A DNA stretch of 64,000 nucleotides, taken from QHXN01 sp032162705 (GTDB lineage: Bacteria; Acidobacteriota; Blastocatellia; Pyrinomonadales; Pyrinomonadaceae). Under the pieces are notes generated by a model. It was not told the origin of the DNA, did no database searches, and saw only the letters and a program-made list of their open reading frames with translations. The stretch's first letter is position 1. Each line of letters starts with the position of its first letter. The stretch spans positions 1 to 64,000 of the forward strand of contig JAVRON010000020.1 in the NCBI GenBank assembly GCA_032162705.1, in the 5' to 3' direction. The translations under genes and the position numbers were made by a program. Positions 8,376 through 16,223 of the stretch are shown in pieces.

Positions 8376-8933
8376 ATGTCATCCAACAAACGCCGCTCGC
8401 CCTTCGCACTCGCGCTCGTGCTGCTCGTCGCACTCTCAGGGGTCGCATCGGCTTCGAGAGAGCAGACGGCGTCGCCGCTCGACTTCAAGCTGCACACGAC
8501 GGACGGCGGCGAGATCACTTCTGAGATGGTTCGCGGCGACGTGGTCGTCCTCGCCTTCGGCTCGTCTCTGCTCGGGCCGCTCTCGAAGGCGCAGGTGCAG
8601 GGCGTGCAGGAACTCGCAGACCAGTTCGGCGCGCGCGACGTGCGTGTCTACTGGGTGAGCACCGATTCGGACAAGCCACAGTCGAAGACCTATGCGACCG
8701 ACGAGCAGCTCCGCGCCTTCGCGCGCAAGAACGGTTTGAAGACCGCCGTGCTGCGCGACCCCGAGGGCGCACTCTTCAAACAGACCGGCGCGGATCAACT
8801 CCCCGCGGTCGTCATCCTCGACCGTCGCGGCGCGGTCTCCGGCACGCCCGTCGGCGGCCACGACCCCGACCCCAAGCACAGTCTCGTCAATGTGCTCTCA
8901 GACCGCCTGAATAAGATGCTCGCCTCACAGTAA
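8376..8933 (+). CDS. exported thioredoxin-fold (AhpC/TlpA-like) protein lacking the catalytic cysteines
   Basis: 185 residues from the ATG at 8376, which sits six bases after AAGGAG; an ATG at 8370 directly abuts that site. The signal peptide is ALALVLLVALSGVASA. The thioredoxin-like fold is suggested by PLDFKLHTTDGGEITSEMV, VVVLAFGSSLLGPL, an LRDPEGALFKQTGAD stretch and PAVVILDRRG. The position of the usual WCxxC motif reads FGSSLLGP, and the whole protein has no cysteine. It therefore cannot do thiol-disulfide chemistry and may be a binding or structural relative. An intrinsic terminator follows. Confidence 0.8.
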   Translation: MSSNKRRSPFALALVLLVALSGVASASREQTASPLDFKLHTTDGGEITSEMVRGDVVVLAFGSSLLGPLSKAQVQGVQELADQFGARDVRVYWVSTDSDKPQSKTYATDEQLRAFARKNGLKTAVLRDPEGALFKQTGADQLPAVVILDRRGAVSGTPVGGHDPDPKHSLVNVLSDRLNKMLASQ

Positions 8934-8960
8934 GCTCTGACCTCCTTGACGAAAACGAAA

Positions 8961-8993
8961 GAGGCCGCCCCGTTCCGAGAGGCGGCTTTTTTT
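8961..8993 (+). terminator. intrinsic terminator after the thioredoxin-fold gene
   Basis: GCCGCC (8964-8969) pairs with GGCGGC (8981-8986), the loop is about 11 bases, and seven T residues follow directly. It is the clearest textbook terminator in the window and contrasts with the LIR elements. Confidence 0.85.
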
Positions 8994-9000
8994 GGAGCAT

Positions 9001-9141
9001 GCAGATAGAGCAGAATCCCGACCGTCAGGGAGGGCGTAAGCGGAACGATGAATCAAGAAGTTGCCTTTAGTTCATCGTTCCGCGTTCATCGTTCATCCTT
9101 CCAAACGCCCTCCCTCACGGTCGGGATTCCGCTCTATCTGC
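9001..9141. repeat. LIR-5, family A inverted repeat with a nested family F pair
   Basis: Arms 9001-9037 and 9105-9141 pair with two mismatches in 37. The inner pair gcggaacgatgaa (9040-9052) / ttcatcgttccgc (9071-9083) is perfect. It lies between convergent genes, and the right arm runs into the 3' end of maf, supplying its stop codon. Confidence 0.93.
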
Positions 9142-9768
9142 ATCTGCATCGAACCCGCGCGTGAGTTCGTAGACCAGACGCACGGGCAGACCCATGACGT
9201 TCCAGTAGTCTCCCTCGATGCCTTCGATGAAGAGGGCTGCGCGCCCCTGCACGGCGTATGCGCCCGCTTTGTCGAGCACGTCGCCCGTTAAGACGTGCCA
9301 CTCGATCTCCTCATCCGTCGTCTCGGCGAAGCGCACGCGCGTCCTCTCCAGATCGACGACCACGCGCCCCGTCTCGGCGCGCACCAGCGCCACGCCCGTC
9401 AACACTTCGTGCCAGCGACCGCTCAAGCGTCGTAGCATCCTCCGCGCATCCTGTGCGTCGCGCGGCTTCTCTAAAATCTCGTCGTCCACGAGAACGGTCG
9501 TGTCTGCGCCGAGGACGAGTCCGAACAGACGCGTCCGCGCCACCGCTTCGGCCTTCTCGCGCGCAAGCCGCCGGACAAAATCCTCGGGCGCTTCCGCATC
9601 GAGCCGCGTCTCGTCCACGCCCGCCGGATGTGTCTCAAAGGGCCAGCCGACCGCCGTCAGAATCTCAGAACGTCGAGGACTCGACGACGCCAGAATCAAC
9701 GGGGTCATCCCCGCCAGACGCAGCCCGCCCGCGCCGCTCCACGCTTGTGACACACGTTCGTTTTCCAT
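9115..9768 (-). CDS. maf: Maf-family nucleoside triphosphate pyrophosphatase
   Basis: 217 residues; the Maf core is about 190. It hydrolyses non-canonical or surplus nucleoside triphosphates. Visible are LILASSSPRRSEIL (about 24-37), the acidic LGADTTV motif, KPRDAQDA and GKAGAYA-like DKAGAYAVQG, and GDYWNVMGLP near the end. The first 20 residues are not conserved-looking, so M21 is an alternative start. The last residues (AESRP and stop) are encoded by the arm of LIR-5. It is divergent from dciA across LIR-6. Confidence 0.92.
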   Translation of the reverse strand: MENERVSQAWSGAGGLRLAGMTPLILASSSPRRSEILTAVGWPFETHPAGVDETRLDAEAPEDFVRRLAREKAEAVARTRLFGLVLGADTTVLVDDEILEKPRDAQDARRMLRRLSGRWHEVLTGVALVRAETGRVVVDLERTRVRFAETTDEEIEWHVLTGDVLDKAGAYAVQGRAALFIEGIEGDYWNVMGLPVRLVYELTRGFDADADRAESRP

Positions 9769-9784
9769 TACACTCCCCTTGAAA

Positions 9785-9947
9785 TTTTAGATTTTTGATT
9801 TGCGATGTAACAGTAGTCAGTAGTCAGTAGTGGCTCCGCGTCTTGCGCGTTGACGCTTAACTCCTAGCCACCGGCAGAAAGTGTTCTTCTACTGTCTACT
9901 GTCTACTGTCTACTCTTAAATCGCAAATCAAAAATCAAAAATCAAAA
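9785..9947. repeat. LIR-6, nested family G and family C inverted repeat filling a divergent promoter gap
   Basis: The outer pair is 9785-9806 (ttttagatttttgatttgcg...) with 9920-9940. The inner pair is cagtagtcagtagtcagtag (9811-9830) with ctactgtctactgtctact (9889-9914). The loop contains gctccgcg and gttgacgctt, also present in LIR-7. It occupies nearly all of the 179 bases between the divergent maf and dciA starts, so it must contain or tolerate both promoters. Confidence 0.92.
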
Positions 9948-10415
9948 ATGGACGACTTATTCAAAGCGCTCCCGAAGCTTCTGCGCGCGGCGGGCGAGTC
10001 CGAAGAGGTCTCGGAGGCCGTGGCCTTCGCCGCGTGGCGGCGCGTGGCGGGCGAGGCTCTGCGCGGTTGCGCTGTGCCCTTCCGGCTCTATCGCAAGACG
10101 CTCATCGTCGCGGTGCCGGATGCGACCTGGCGCAAGCAGCTCGAACAGGTAAGCCCGCAACTCATCTTCCGGCTGAACTCCATGCTCGGGCAGGCGCTCG
10201 TCACATACGTCGAGTTCCGCATCGACCGCCAGACGGTCAACGAGGAGCGCGCGCGCATCAATGAGTCGCGGCCCGACGGCCTAGACCACGATGAGGATGC
10301 GCTCAAGCGCGCGGGCGAGTTGGACGAAGCGGCCCACGCCATCCACGACGAAACCTTGCGCCGTCGCTTCCTCCTCGCCGCCGGAAGCTGCTTGAACAGG
10401 AGTAGTAGTCAGTAG
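9948..10415 (+). CDS. DciA-type (DUF721) replication-associated protein
   Basis: 155 residues. The DUF721 domain spans about residues 5-95 (LLRAAGESEEVSEAVAFAAW, VPFRLYRKTLIVAVPDATWR, LEQVSPQLIFRLNSMLG). In bacteria without DnaC or DnaI, this domain belongs to DciA, which helps load or recruit the DnaB helicase. The start abuts the A-rich arm of LIR-6 with no Shine-Dalgarno sequence. The final SSSQ and TAG stop are encoded by LIR-7. Confidence 0.85.
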   Translation: MDDLFKALPKLLRAAGESEEVSEAVAFAAWRRVAGEALRGCAVPFRLYRKTLIVAVPDATWRKQLEQVSPQLIFRLNSMLGQALVTYVEFRIDRQTVNEERARINESRPDGLDHDEDALKRAGELDEAAHAIHDETLRRRFLLAAGSCLNRSSSQ

Positions 10416-10520
10416 TCAGTAGTCAGTAGCGCTCCGCGCTACGACCGTTGACGCTTTCAACCGGCTTCACGGCTGAGAAGGGTTTTCCTACTGACTACTG
10501 TCTACTGTCTACTGTCTACT
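10401..10520. repeat. LIR-7, family C inverted repeat
   Basis: The arm 10401-10429 (iterated agtagtc) pairs with 10488-10520 (iterated ctactgt). The loop shares gctccgcg and cgttgacgctt with LIR-6. It encodes the end of the DUF721 protein and finishes six bases before the gatC start. Confidence 0.92.
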
Positions 10521-10526
10521 TGAATC

Positions 10527-10850
10527 ATGCCTATCACAGAAGCCGATATACAGAAGATTGCCGCGCTGGCGCACCTCGAAATCACGGACGAGGAGTTGCG
10601 CACGCTCGCGCCGCAGGTCGCGGCCATCGTCGCTTACGTCGAGCAGTTGAACGAGCTTGACACGAGCCGTGTCGAGCCTGCCCTCGGCGGTCTGACGCCC
10701 GAGGGCGAGCGAACAGCCGCCACGCGTGAGGACTCGACGCGCCCCTCGCTCGGCCAGACGCTCGCGCTCGAACAAGCGCCCGAACCCTCGCACGGACACT
10801 TCCGCGTGCCGAAGGTCATTGCCAGCTCGGAAGAGAAAGAGAACTTCTGA
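10527..10850 (+). CDS. gatC: aspartyl/glutamyl-tRNA amidotransferase subunit C
   Basis: 107 residues, slightly longer than the usual 95-100. GatC is the small subunit that stabilises GatA in the GatCAB complex, which amidates mischarged Glu-tRNA-Gln or Asp-tRNA-Asn. The start MPITEADIQKIAALAHLEI and later VEQLNELDTSRVEP are typical. gatA lies 285 bases downstream; gatB is not in the window. LIR-7 ends six bases before the ATG and there is no Shine-Dalgarno sequence. Confidence 0.95.
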   Translation: MPITEADIQKIAALAHLEITDEELRTLAPQVAAIVAYVEQLNELDTSRVEPALGGLTPEGERTAATREDSTRPSLGQTLALEQAPEPSHGHFRVPKVIASSEEKENF

Positions 10851-10860
10851 AGCCCGCCGG

Positions 10861-11103
10861 ATGAGCAAGCCCGTCATCATTCTAATCACGATAGGCGCGT
10901 GGCTCGTCGGGTGCGCCTATACCGCGTATCATTACGTCACCTCGATTCTCGCGCTGCCTGACATGGACGCGTACGCACGTAATTGGGGCTTTCAGCTACT
11001 GATGTTCAGCATCTTCCGGCTTCCTTTCTGGGTCGTCGGGCTGCTCGTGGTCGTCTCGATGGAAATCGTGATGTTAAAGCCGTCGCCTCGGAAGCTAAAG
11101 TGA
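10861..11103 (+). CDS. small membrane protein between gatC and gatA
   Basis: 80 residues, not recognised. Two hydrophobic segments are visible, about residues 4-30 (VIILITIGAWLVGCAY...) and 46-70 (LLMFSIFRLPFWVVGLLVVV), followed by a basic end (PSPRKLK), so it is probably an inner-membrane hairpin with two spans. It starts ten bases after gatC and ends 32 bases before gatA, so it is most likely co-transcribed with them. A role in tRNA amidation is not implied. Confidence 0.65.
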   Translation: MSKPVIILITIGAWLVGCAYTAYHYVTSILALPDMDAYARNWGFQLLMFSIFRLPFWVVGLLVVVSMEIVMLKPSPRKLK

Positions 11104-11135
11104 GGAAGGCGCGCAGGTGATTTGAAGAACCTTTT

Positions 11136-12638
11136 ATGACCGTCCCCGAAAAAACCATCGAACTCATCTCGTCTCAACTCTCCGGCGGCGACTCGAACGC
11201 GCGCGGCATCGTACATCGCTCGCTCGCCGCCGCCGAGCGACTGAACGACACGCTCAACGCCTTCCTGCAAATCGACCGCGCGGGCGCTATGTGTCGCGCC
11301 GAAGAGTTGGACAAGGAGACGTGTGACGGCAACGCACAAACCGATGCGTCGCGGGCCGAGGACGCCGCCGTTCGTTCGCCGCTGCGCGGGATTCCGCTCG
11401 CCGTCAAGGACAACATCTGCGTGCGCGGGATGCAGGCGACGTGCGGCTCGCGCATACTCGCGGGCTATCACCCGCCTTATGACGCGACCGTCATCGAGCG
11501 CCTGCAAGCGGCGGGCGCTGTCATCATCGGCAAGACCAACTGTGACGAGTTCGCGATGGGTTCGTCGAACGAGAACTCAGCCTACGGCCCGGTCAGAAAC
11601 CCCTGGGATACGGAGCGCGTGCCGGGAGGCTCTTCGGGTGGTTCGGCGGCGGCGGTTGCGGCGCGCATCGTTCCCGCCGCGCTCGGCTCTGAGACGGGCG
11701 GCTCTGTTCGTCAGCCCGCCGCGCTCTGCGGCATCGTCGGCGTCAAGCCCACCTACGGGCGCGTCTCGCGCTACGGCCTCGTCGCCTTCGGCTCGTCGCT
11801 CGATCAGGTAAGCGTCTTCGGCCTGACCGTCAAAGACGCGGCTCTCGTGCTTCAGACGATTGCCGGGCGCGATGAGCACGACGCGACGACCGCGGACGTA
11901 AGCGTGCCGGACTACGCGGCGGAGTTGGCGGGCGATGTGAAAGGCGCGCGCATCGGTGTGCCGCGCGCACTGCTCGGCGAGGGCGTTGATGCGGACGTGC
12001 GCGCACGCGTCGAGGAGGCCATCGGAGCTTACCGTGAACTCGGCGCGGAGATCGTAGACGTTGAGCTGCCGCACGCCAAATACAGCATCGCCGTCTACTA
12101 CATCATCGCGACCGCGGAGGCTTCGTCGAATCTCGCGCGCTACGACGGCGTGCGCTACGGCTTTCGCGCGGAAGACCCCAAAGACCTGCGCGATATGTAC
12201 CGGCGCACGCGCGAAGAGGGCTTCGGCGTCGAGGTGAAGCGCCGCATCATGCTCGGAACCTACGTGCTCTCTTCCGGCTACTACGACGCCTACTATCTCA
12301 AGGCGCAAAGAGTTCGCACGCTTATCCAGCGCGACTTTCTCGAAGCCTTCGATAGATGCGATGCCGTCTTGACGCCGACCACTCCGACGCCCGCCTTCCG
12401 CCTCGGCGAGAAGACCGACGACCCGCTCGCGATGTACCTGTCGGACATCTACACGTGCATGGCAAACCTCGCGGGCATCCCCGGCATAAGCGTGCCCTGC
12501 GGCCTCTCCTCGGCGGGACTGCCCGTCGGCTTCCAACTGATGGGTCGCCACTGGGGCGAGTCAACCATACTCAGCCTCGCACACGCATACGAACAGGCGC
12601 ACCCGCTCGCTGTGCGCCCCAGCGTTATGGCTGAATAG
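11136..12638 (+). CDS. gatA: aspartyl/glutamyl-tRNA amidotransferase subunit A
   Basis: 500 residues. This amidase-family subunit releases ammonia from glutamine for GatB. The catalytic Ser-cisSer-Lys triad can be placed at K91 (GIPLAVKDN), S166 (PGGSSGGS) and S190 (GSETGGSVRQPA), with the same spacing as Lys79, Ser154 and Ser178 of the Staphylococcus enzyme as I recall it. GVKPTYGRVSRYGLVAFGSS and the C-terminal ISVPCGLSSAGLPVGFQLMG are typical. Full length and intact. Confidence 0.96.
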   Translation: MTVPEKTIELISSQLSGGDSNARGIVHRSLAAAERLNDTLNAFLQIDRAGAMCRAEELDKETCDGNAQTDASRAEDAAVRSPLRGIPLAVKDNICVRGMQATCGSRILAGYHPPYDATVIERLQAAGAVIIGKTNCDEFAMGSSNENSAYGPVRNPWDTERVPGGSSGGSAAAVAARIVPAALGSETGGSVRQPAALCGIVGVKPTYGRVSRYGLVAFGSSLDQVSVFGLTVKDAALVLQTIAGRDEHDATTADVSVPDYAAELAGDVKGARIGVPRALLGEGVDADVRARVEEAIGAYRELGAEIVDVELPHAKYSIAVYYIIATAEASSNLARYDGVRYGFRAEDPKDLRDMYRRTREEGFGVEVKRRIMLGTYVLSSGYYDAYYLKAQRVRTLIQRDFLEAFDRCDAVLTPTTPTPAFRLGEKTDDPLAMYLSDIYTCMANLAGIPGISVPCGLSSAGLPVGFQLMGRHWGESTILSLAHAYEQAHPLAVRPSVMAE

Positions 12639-12678
12639 GGTATCGAGCGGACGCGCGTGACTCTTAGCTTAGAGAAGG

Positions 12679-12825
12679 AAAAATTAACATGGATAGACAG
12701 GATGGATAGGATAAGAGATTGAAGATTTAAGATTTGTAATTTGAAATCTGAAATCTGAAATCTGAAATCTGAAATCCTTCTTTTCTTATCCTATCCATCC
12801 TGTCCATCCCTGTTAATAAATTTTT
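12679..12825. repeat. LIR-8, family B inverted repeat with a nested family G word array
   Basis: The arm 12679-12717 (aaattaacatggatagacag...) pairs with 12785-12825. The loop is a tandem gaaatct array (about 12742-12777). It lies between gatA and the ECF sigma gene. The rest of this 296-base gap holds nothing else I can name. Confidence 0.9.
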
Positions 12826-12934
12826 CTGACCTCGCGACCCGGTCAGGGAACGGCCGTATCCTTTCCGACTCTCACGGTAACAATAGTCAGCAAGGCGAAT
12901 CTTGAAGGAGGGGGCACACGCCGAGCCTCGTCGA

Positions 12935-13513
12935 ATGACGGACGAAAAGCTCCTGCAAAAAGCGGGTCGTGGCGACGAGGCGGCCTTCCTCGCGCTTTAC
13001 GAACGGCATCGCGGAACGGTCTTCCGCTTCGCCTATCGCATGCTCGGCTCCGTCGCGCTCGCCGAAGAGTTGACGCACGACTGCTTTCTCTCACTCGTCC
13101 GACGGCCCGACGGCTTCGACCCCGCGCGCGCGGCGCTCCGGACTTACCTCTATGCCATCGTTCGTAATCTCGCGGCCAAACACTTCAGGCAGCACGGCGG
13201 CGAGTTCGCGTTGGACGAGTTGGAGGACGAGCCAGCGACGGCTGAGCGCGAAGGGCCTCTGCGCCGCCTGCTCGACGCGGAGCTTTCAGAGGAGGTGCAG
13301 AAGGCGGTCATGGCGCTCCCGCCTTTGCAGCGCGAGGTCGTCGTGCTCGTCGAGTTCGAGGAGTTGACGCTGGCCGAGACGGCCTCGGTCGTCGGCGCTG
13401 ATCTGGGCACGGTCAAGTCGCGTCTGCACCGCGCGCGCAGGCGGCTCAGACGCGCACTCTCCTTCTACTTTAAAAGTCACGGCGGAGGAGTAGCCTCCGC
13501 GGGGAAGGTCTGA
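12935..13513 (+). CDS. ECF-type RNA polymerase sigma factor
   Basis: 192 residues. Region 2 is seen in LALYERHRGTVFRFAYRMLG and ALRTYLYAIVRNLAAKHFR (about 20-85). Region 4 is LPPLQREVVVLVEFEELTL, then ETASVVGADLGTVKSRLHRARRRLRRAL, the helix-turn-helix. The length and lack of region 3 fit the extracytoplasmic-function class. The ATG at 12935 is preferred; a TTG at 12902 precedes the GGAGG itself. The next gene, four bases downstream, encodes a membrane protein and is probably its anti-sigma partner. Confidence 0.92.
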   Translation: MTDEKLLQKAGRGDEAAFLALYERHRGTVFRFAYRMLGSVALAEELTHDCFLSLVRRPDGFDPARAALRTYLYAIVRNLAAKHFRQHGGEFALDELEDEPATAEREGPLRRLLDAELSEEVQKAVMALPPLQREVVVLVEFEELTLAETASVVGADLGTVKSRLHRARRRLRRALSFYFKSHGGGVASAGKV

Positions 13514-13517
13514 CGAG

Positions 13518-14192
13518 ATGAGTGACGAAAAGAGACAGACGCGGCTTCTGCCGTTCCGGCTGCGGCGCGCTGAAGGCGTGCGGCGCAACGCACGCGAAGA
13601 ATTCGACCGCAACGCACGCGGCGAGTTCGGCGATGCGGAAGACTTTTCGGCGGACTTTGAGCTGACGGCGCTGCTGCGTTCGTGGGATGCGCCGCCCTAC
13701 AGGCCGCACGCACGCGCACGACTGCTCGCGGACTTTCGCGCAAGCGTCCGGCATGCTCCGTTCTGGCGGCGCGCGCTGTCTGCGGAGCTTCGTGTGCCGC
13801 TGCCCGTCGCGGCGTGTGCCGTCTTCGCGCTCCTGCTCTCCCTCTTCGCGTTTGGCACGCGCGCTCTGACACGCAACGCGCCGTCCGACTCTAAGACGGA
13901 AGCGCCTGCCGTCGTGAAGCTCGTCGAGGTGCCGGTCGTCGCAGAGCGCGTCGTAACGCGTACCGTCTACGTTGAGAAAAAGGAACGCGGCACGGGACGC
14001 GGCGTGTCAGCACGAATGCAGCCGCGCGAAGAAGTCGCGAACGGCGAGGGCGGGAACAGACAGTCTGAGCGCCCTTCTAAACAAGTGACGCCAGCGGCGG
14101 GCTACTTCACGCGCGTTGACATGGCCGACTTCCAACCGGCGGATGAAATGAAGATCAGAATCGTGAAGAAAGGTAAGGCCGATGAGAAGTAG
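13518..14192 (+). CDS. single-pass membrane protein, putative anti-sigma factor
   Basis: 224 residues. A cytoplasmic N-terminal part (about 1-95, with a short duplicated RNAREEFD/RNARGEFG stretch) is followed by one membrane span near residues 96-116 (LPVAACAVFALLLSLFAFG). A periplasmic part rich in K, E and R ends in MKIRIVKKGKADEK. The position directly after an ECF sigma gene suggests it restrains that sigma factor; no HxxxCxxC zinc motif is visible, so the family is not confirmed. The last codons and TAG stop lie in a 15-bp tandem duplication. Confidence 0.65.
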   Translation: MSDEKRQTRLLPFRLRRAEGVRRNAREEFDRNARGEFGDAEDFSADFELTALLRSWDAPPYRPHARARLLADFRASVRHAPFWRRALSAELRVPLPVAACAVFALLLSLFAFGTRALTRNAPSDSKTEAPAVVKLVEVPVVAERVVTRTVYVEKKERGTGRGVSARMQPREEVANGEGGNRQSERPSKQVTPAAGYFTRVDMADFQPADEMKIRIVKKGKADEK

Positions 14193-14205
14193 GCCGATGA
14201 GAAGT
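14176..14205. repeat. 15-bp tandem duplication across a stop/start junction
   Basis: aggccgatgagaagt occurs at 14176-14190 and again at 14191-14205. Each copy contains an ATG (14182, 14197) in the frame of the downstream gene, and the first copy carries the upstream gene's last codons. Confidence 0.95.
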
Positions 14206-15360
14206 AGTTTAGCGGCGCTCATCGCGCTGACGTTCTTCTGCGTGCCGTGCCTCTGCTCGGCTGCTCACGCACGCGCCAAAGAGTCTGACACTACGGGGTC
14301 GCACGCGGCGGATGCAAAGTCGTCTGATGTTAATCGGTCGGACGCGCAGGATGCGAAGTCGCAGCTCATCGTGCCGATGCAGAGCGGAGCGTTCGTACGC
14401 ATCAGGACTGAGGTCGTCCCGCCTTCCGTGCAGGACGCGACGAGCAACCTTCTGGAGTCCGAGGACAAGCCGAACCTGCTCCATCGCGTCTTCGTGGATA
14501 GCAAGAACGAGCTGTTCTTCGGCTACGAGCTGCTGGTCGAGCCTGTCGCATCGACGCGGCAGTTCCGCGTCACCGTGCGCCCCTTAAGCGAAGAGTACCT
14601 GCAACAGCTACGCGCGCGCCCTGCGTTCCAGAAGCGCCGTTTGCATCCGAGCTATAACGCCTCGGTCTTCTCCGCCGTGCCGCAAATAGTCAGCGACGGC
14701 GACACCTTCGCGCTCGACGTGCTACATAATCCGCGCACGGGCACGAAGATCGTTGACATCATTCAGGTGACGTTCACCGACCCCGGATTGCAGGAGGCTG
14801 AGAGCGACCGCCCGCCCGCCGACTTCGCGCTCGAAGACGTGCAGTTGAAAGTCTCGAACTACACGCTGAGAGTCAACGGCGAGATCGTCAAGCAGAGGCC
14901 GAGCGGGGGCTGCGCTGGTGCGCTTATCTGGTTTGCGCTGGGCGAGCGCGGGCGCTTCATTCTCTCGCTCGTGCCGCGCCCCGGCTACCAGTTCCGGAAG
15001 GTCGGCGTCGTCCGTCACAACACCATCTCGTTTGAGTGGGAGGGCGAGACGTACGAATGGGAGTCGAGCCTCCCCGTCGTCGGGACGGGTGGCAACTGGA
15101 ACCTCTGGGTTTTGCACGACCCCGACTACAGCCTCGACCTCTTCGAGCGTCCAACGGCCCCACCCGGCGAAGGCGATAAGACTTTCGCGCAGCAGCACGA
15201 AGAGGCCGTGCGGCAGATGAGAGAGCGCAGTACACAGGCCGAGTTCGGCTCGCCGCGCGCGGGCGACGAGCCTAAAACGGATAACAAGAAGCGCGCGGTG
15301 CGTATCATCATCGGCGCGGCGGACGGCGTCGATTACCTTTTCCCCAAGCAGCAGAAGTAG
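14182..15360 (+). CDS. exported protein of unknown function
   Basis: 392 residues, not recognised. The signal peptide is SLAALIALTFFCVPCLCSAAHA. A mostly beta-rich body follows, with VPMQSGAFVRIRTEVVPPSVQ, NPRTGTKIVDIIQVTF and a late segment GNWNLWVLHDPDYSLDLF. It ends IIGAADGVDYLFPKQQK. The start at 14182 overlaps the preceding gene by 11 bases; ATG 14197, in the second copy of the tandem repeat, is equally possible. It probably belongs with the sigma/anti-sigma pair as a third gene of the operon. Confidence 0.7.
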   Translation: MRSRPMRSSLAALIALTFFCVPCLCSAAHARAKESDTTGSHAADAKSSDVNRSDAQDAKSQLIVPMQSGAFVRIRTEVVPPSVQDATSNLLESEDKPNLLHRVFVDSKNELFFGYELLVEPVASTRQFRVTVRPLSEEYLQQLRARPAFQKRRLHPSYNASVFSAVPQIVSDGDTFALDVLHNPRTGTKIVDIIQVTFTDPGLQEAESDRPPADFALEDVQLKVSNYTLRVNGEIVKQRPSGGCAGALIWFALGERGRFILSLVPRPGYQFRKVGVVRHNTISFEWEGETYEWESSLPVVGTGGNWNLWVLHDPDYSLDLFERPTAPPGEGDKTFAQQHEEAVRQMRERSTQAEFGSPRAGDEPKTDNKKRAVRIIIGAADGVDYLFPKQQK

Positions 15361-15525
15361 CAATCCTTCAGCCTTCAAAGGCCAACGATCCGGCGAAGAC
15401 CTCAACTCCCCTTGAGAGACTTCGACCGTGTGGGCCGACGTGTGCGCGCAGTCTTTCGGCTTCGGCGGCAGCCACGCACCACACGGGCAACCGAACTGCC
15501 GAAAGCATAAGGAGACACACTCGCG

Positions 15526-16182
15526 ATGAATAGCCGCACCCTCTTCAAGTCAATCGCTTTGATTTTCGCCATGCTCATCACGTCAGCCGCCGCACACGCG
15601 CAGGAGCACGACGCGCCGAAGGTCGAGGTCGGCATACAGTTCTCCTCGCTCTCTATCAACCTGCCCGGCTTTCGCGGCACAGAGAACGTCGCGGGATTCG
15701 GCGGGCGCGTTACATATAATCTAAACGACTATTTCGCCGTCGAGGCCGAGGGCAACGTCTTCCCCACGGGAACGCTCGCCGACTACGTCACGGGCGGCGC
15801 AGCACAGCAGATGCAGTTCGGCGCGAAGGTCGGCAAGCGTTGGAAACACTTCGGCGTCTTCGCCAAAGCGCGCCCCGGCTTCATCAGCTTCAGTCGCGTC
15901 GCGGCAGTCACCGGCTCCGAGACGTTCACCTTCGACGGAGAGACATTCACTTTCCCGACGTTCGGCGAGAAGCGCAAGAACTATTTCTCGATGGACTTGG
16001 GCGGCGTGCTTGAGTTCTACCCGACGCGCCGCATCTTCACGCGCTTCGACCTTGGCGACACGATCATCCGCTACGGCGAGCGCGACCAGATAGGCTTCTT
16101 CTTCCCGTCAACGCCCCTGAAAATCCCCTCCGAGATTCGCCATAACCTACAGTTCACCGGAGGCATCGGCCTGCGCTTTTAA
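15526..16182 (+). CDS. outer-membrane beta-barrel protein (OmpA-like N-terminal type)
   Basis: 218 residues. A signal peptide (LFKSIALIFAMLITSAAAHAQ) is followed by alternating amphipathic strands such as VEVGIQFSSLSINLPGF, GGRVTYNLNDYFAVEAEGN and FGAKVGKRWKHFGVFAKARPG. It ends HNLQFTGGIGLRF, with an aromatic last residue as expected for a barrel inserted by BAM. AAGGAG lies 12 bases upstream of the start. A surface or porin-like role is inferred; no specific ligand can be named. Confidence 0.82.
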   Translation: MNSRTLFKSIALIFAMLITSAAAHAQEHDAPKVEVGIQFSSLSINLPGFRGTENVAGFGGRVTYNLNDYFAVEAEGNVFPTGTLADYVTGGAAQQMQFGAKVGKRWKHFGVFAKARPGFISFSRVAAVTGSETFTFDGETFTFPTFGEKRKNYFSMDLGGVLEFYPTRRIFTRFDLGDTIIRYGERDQIGFFFPSTPLKIPSEIRHNLQFTGGIGLRF

Positions 16183-16223
16183 AGCGAAGACGCTCGATTA
16201 GTCCGAGTAGTCCGAGGCTAGAC

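Noticed and set aside
9001..9141. LIR elements as insertion-sequence or MITE remnants
   Set aside because: No target-site duplication that I can recognise, no conserved interior, and differing word families; a mobile origin stays possible but is unsupported.
11577..12551. Long open frame on the minus strand opposite gatA
   Set aside because: GC-rich codon bias leaves antisense frames open; its composition is unlike a protein and gatA is certain.
12841..12934. GGAAC near 12847 as an ECF autoregulatory promoter
   Set aside because: The -35-like word is present but I see no matching -10 at the right distance.
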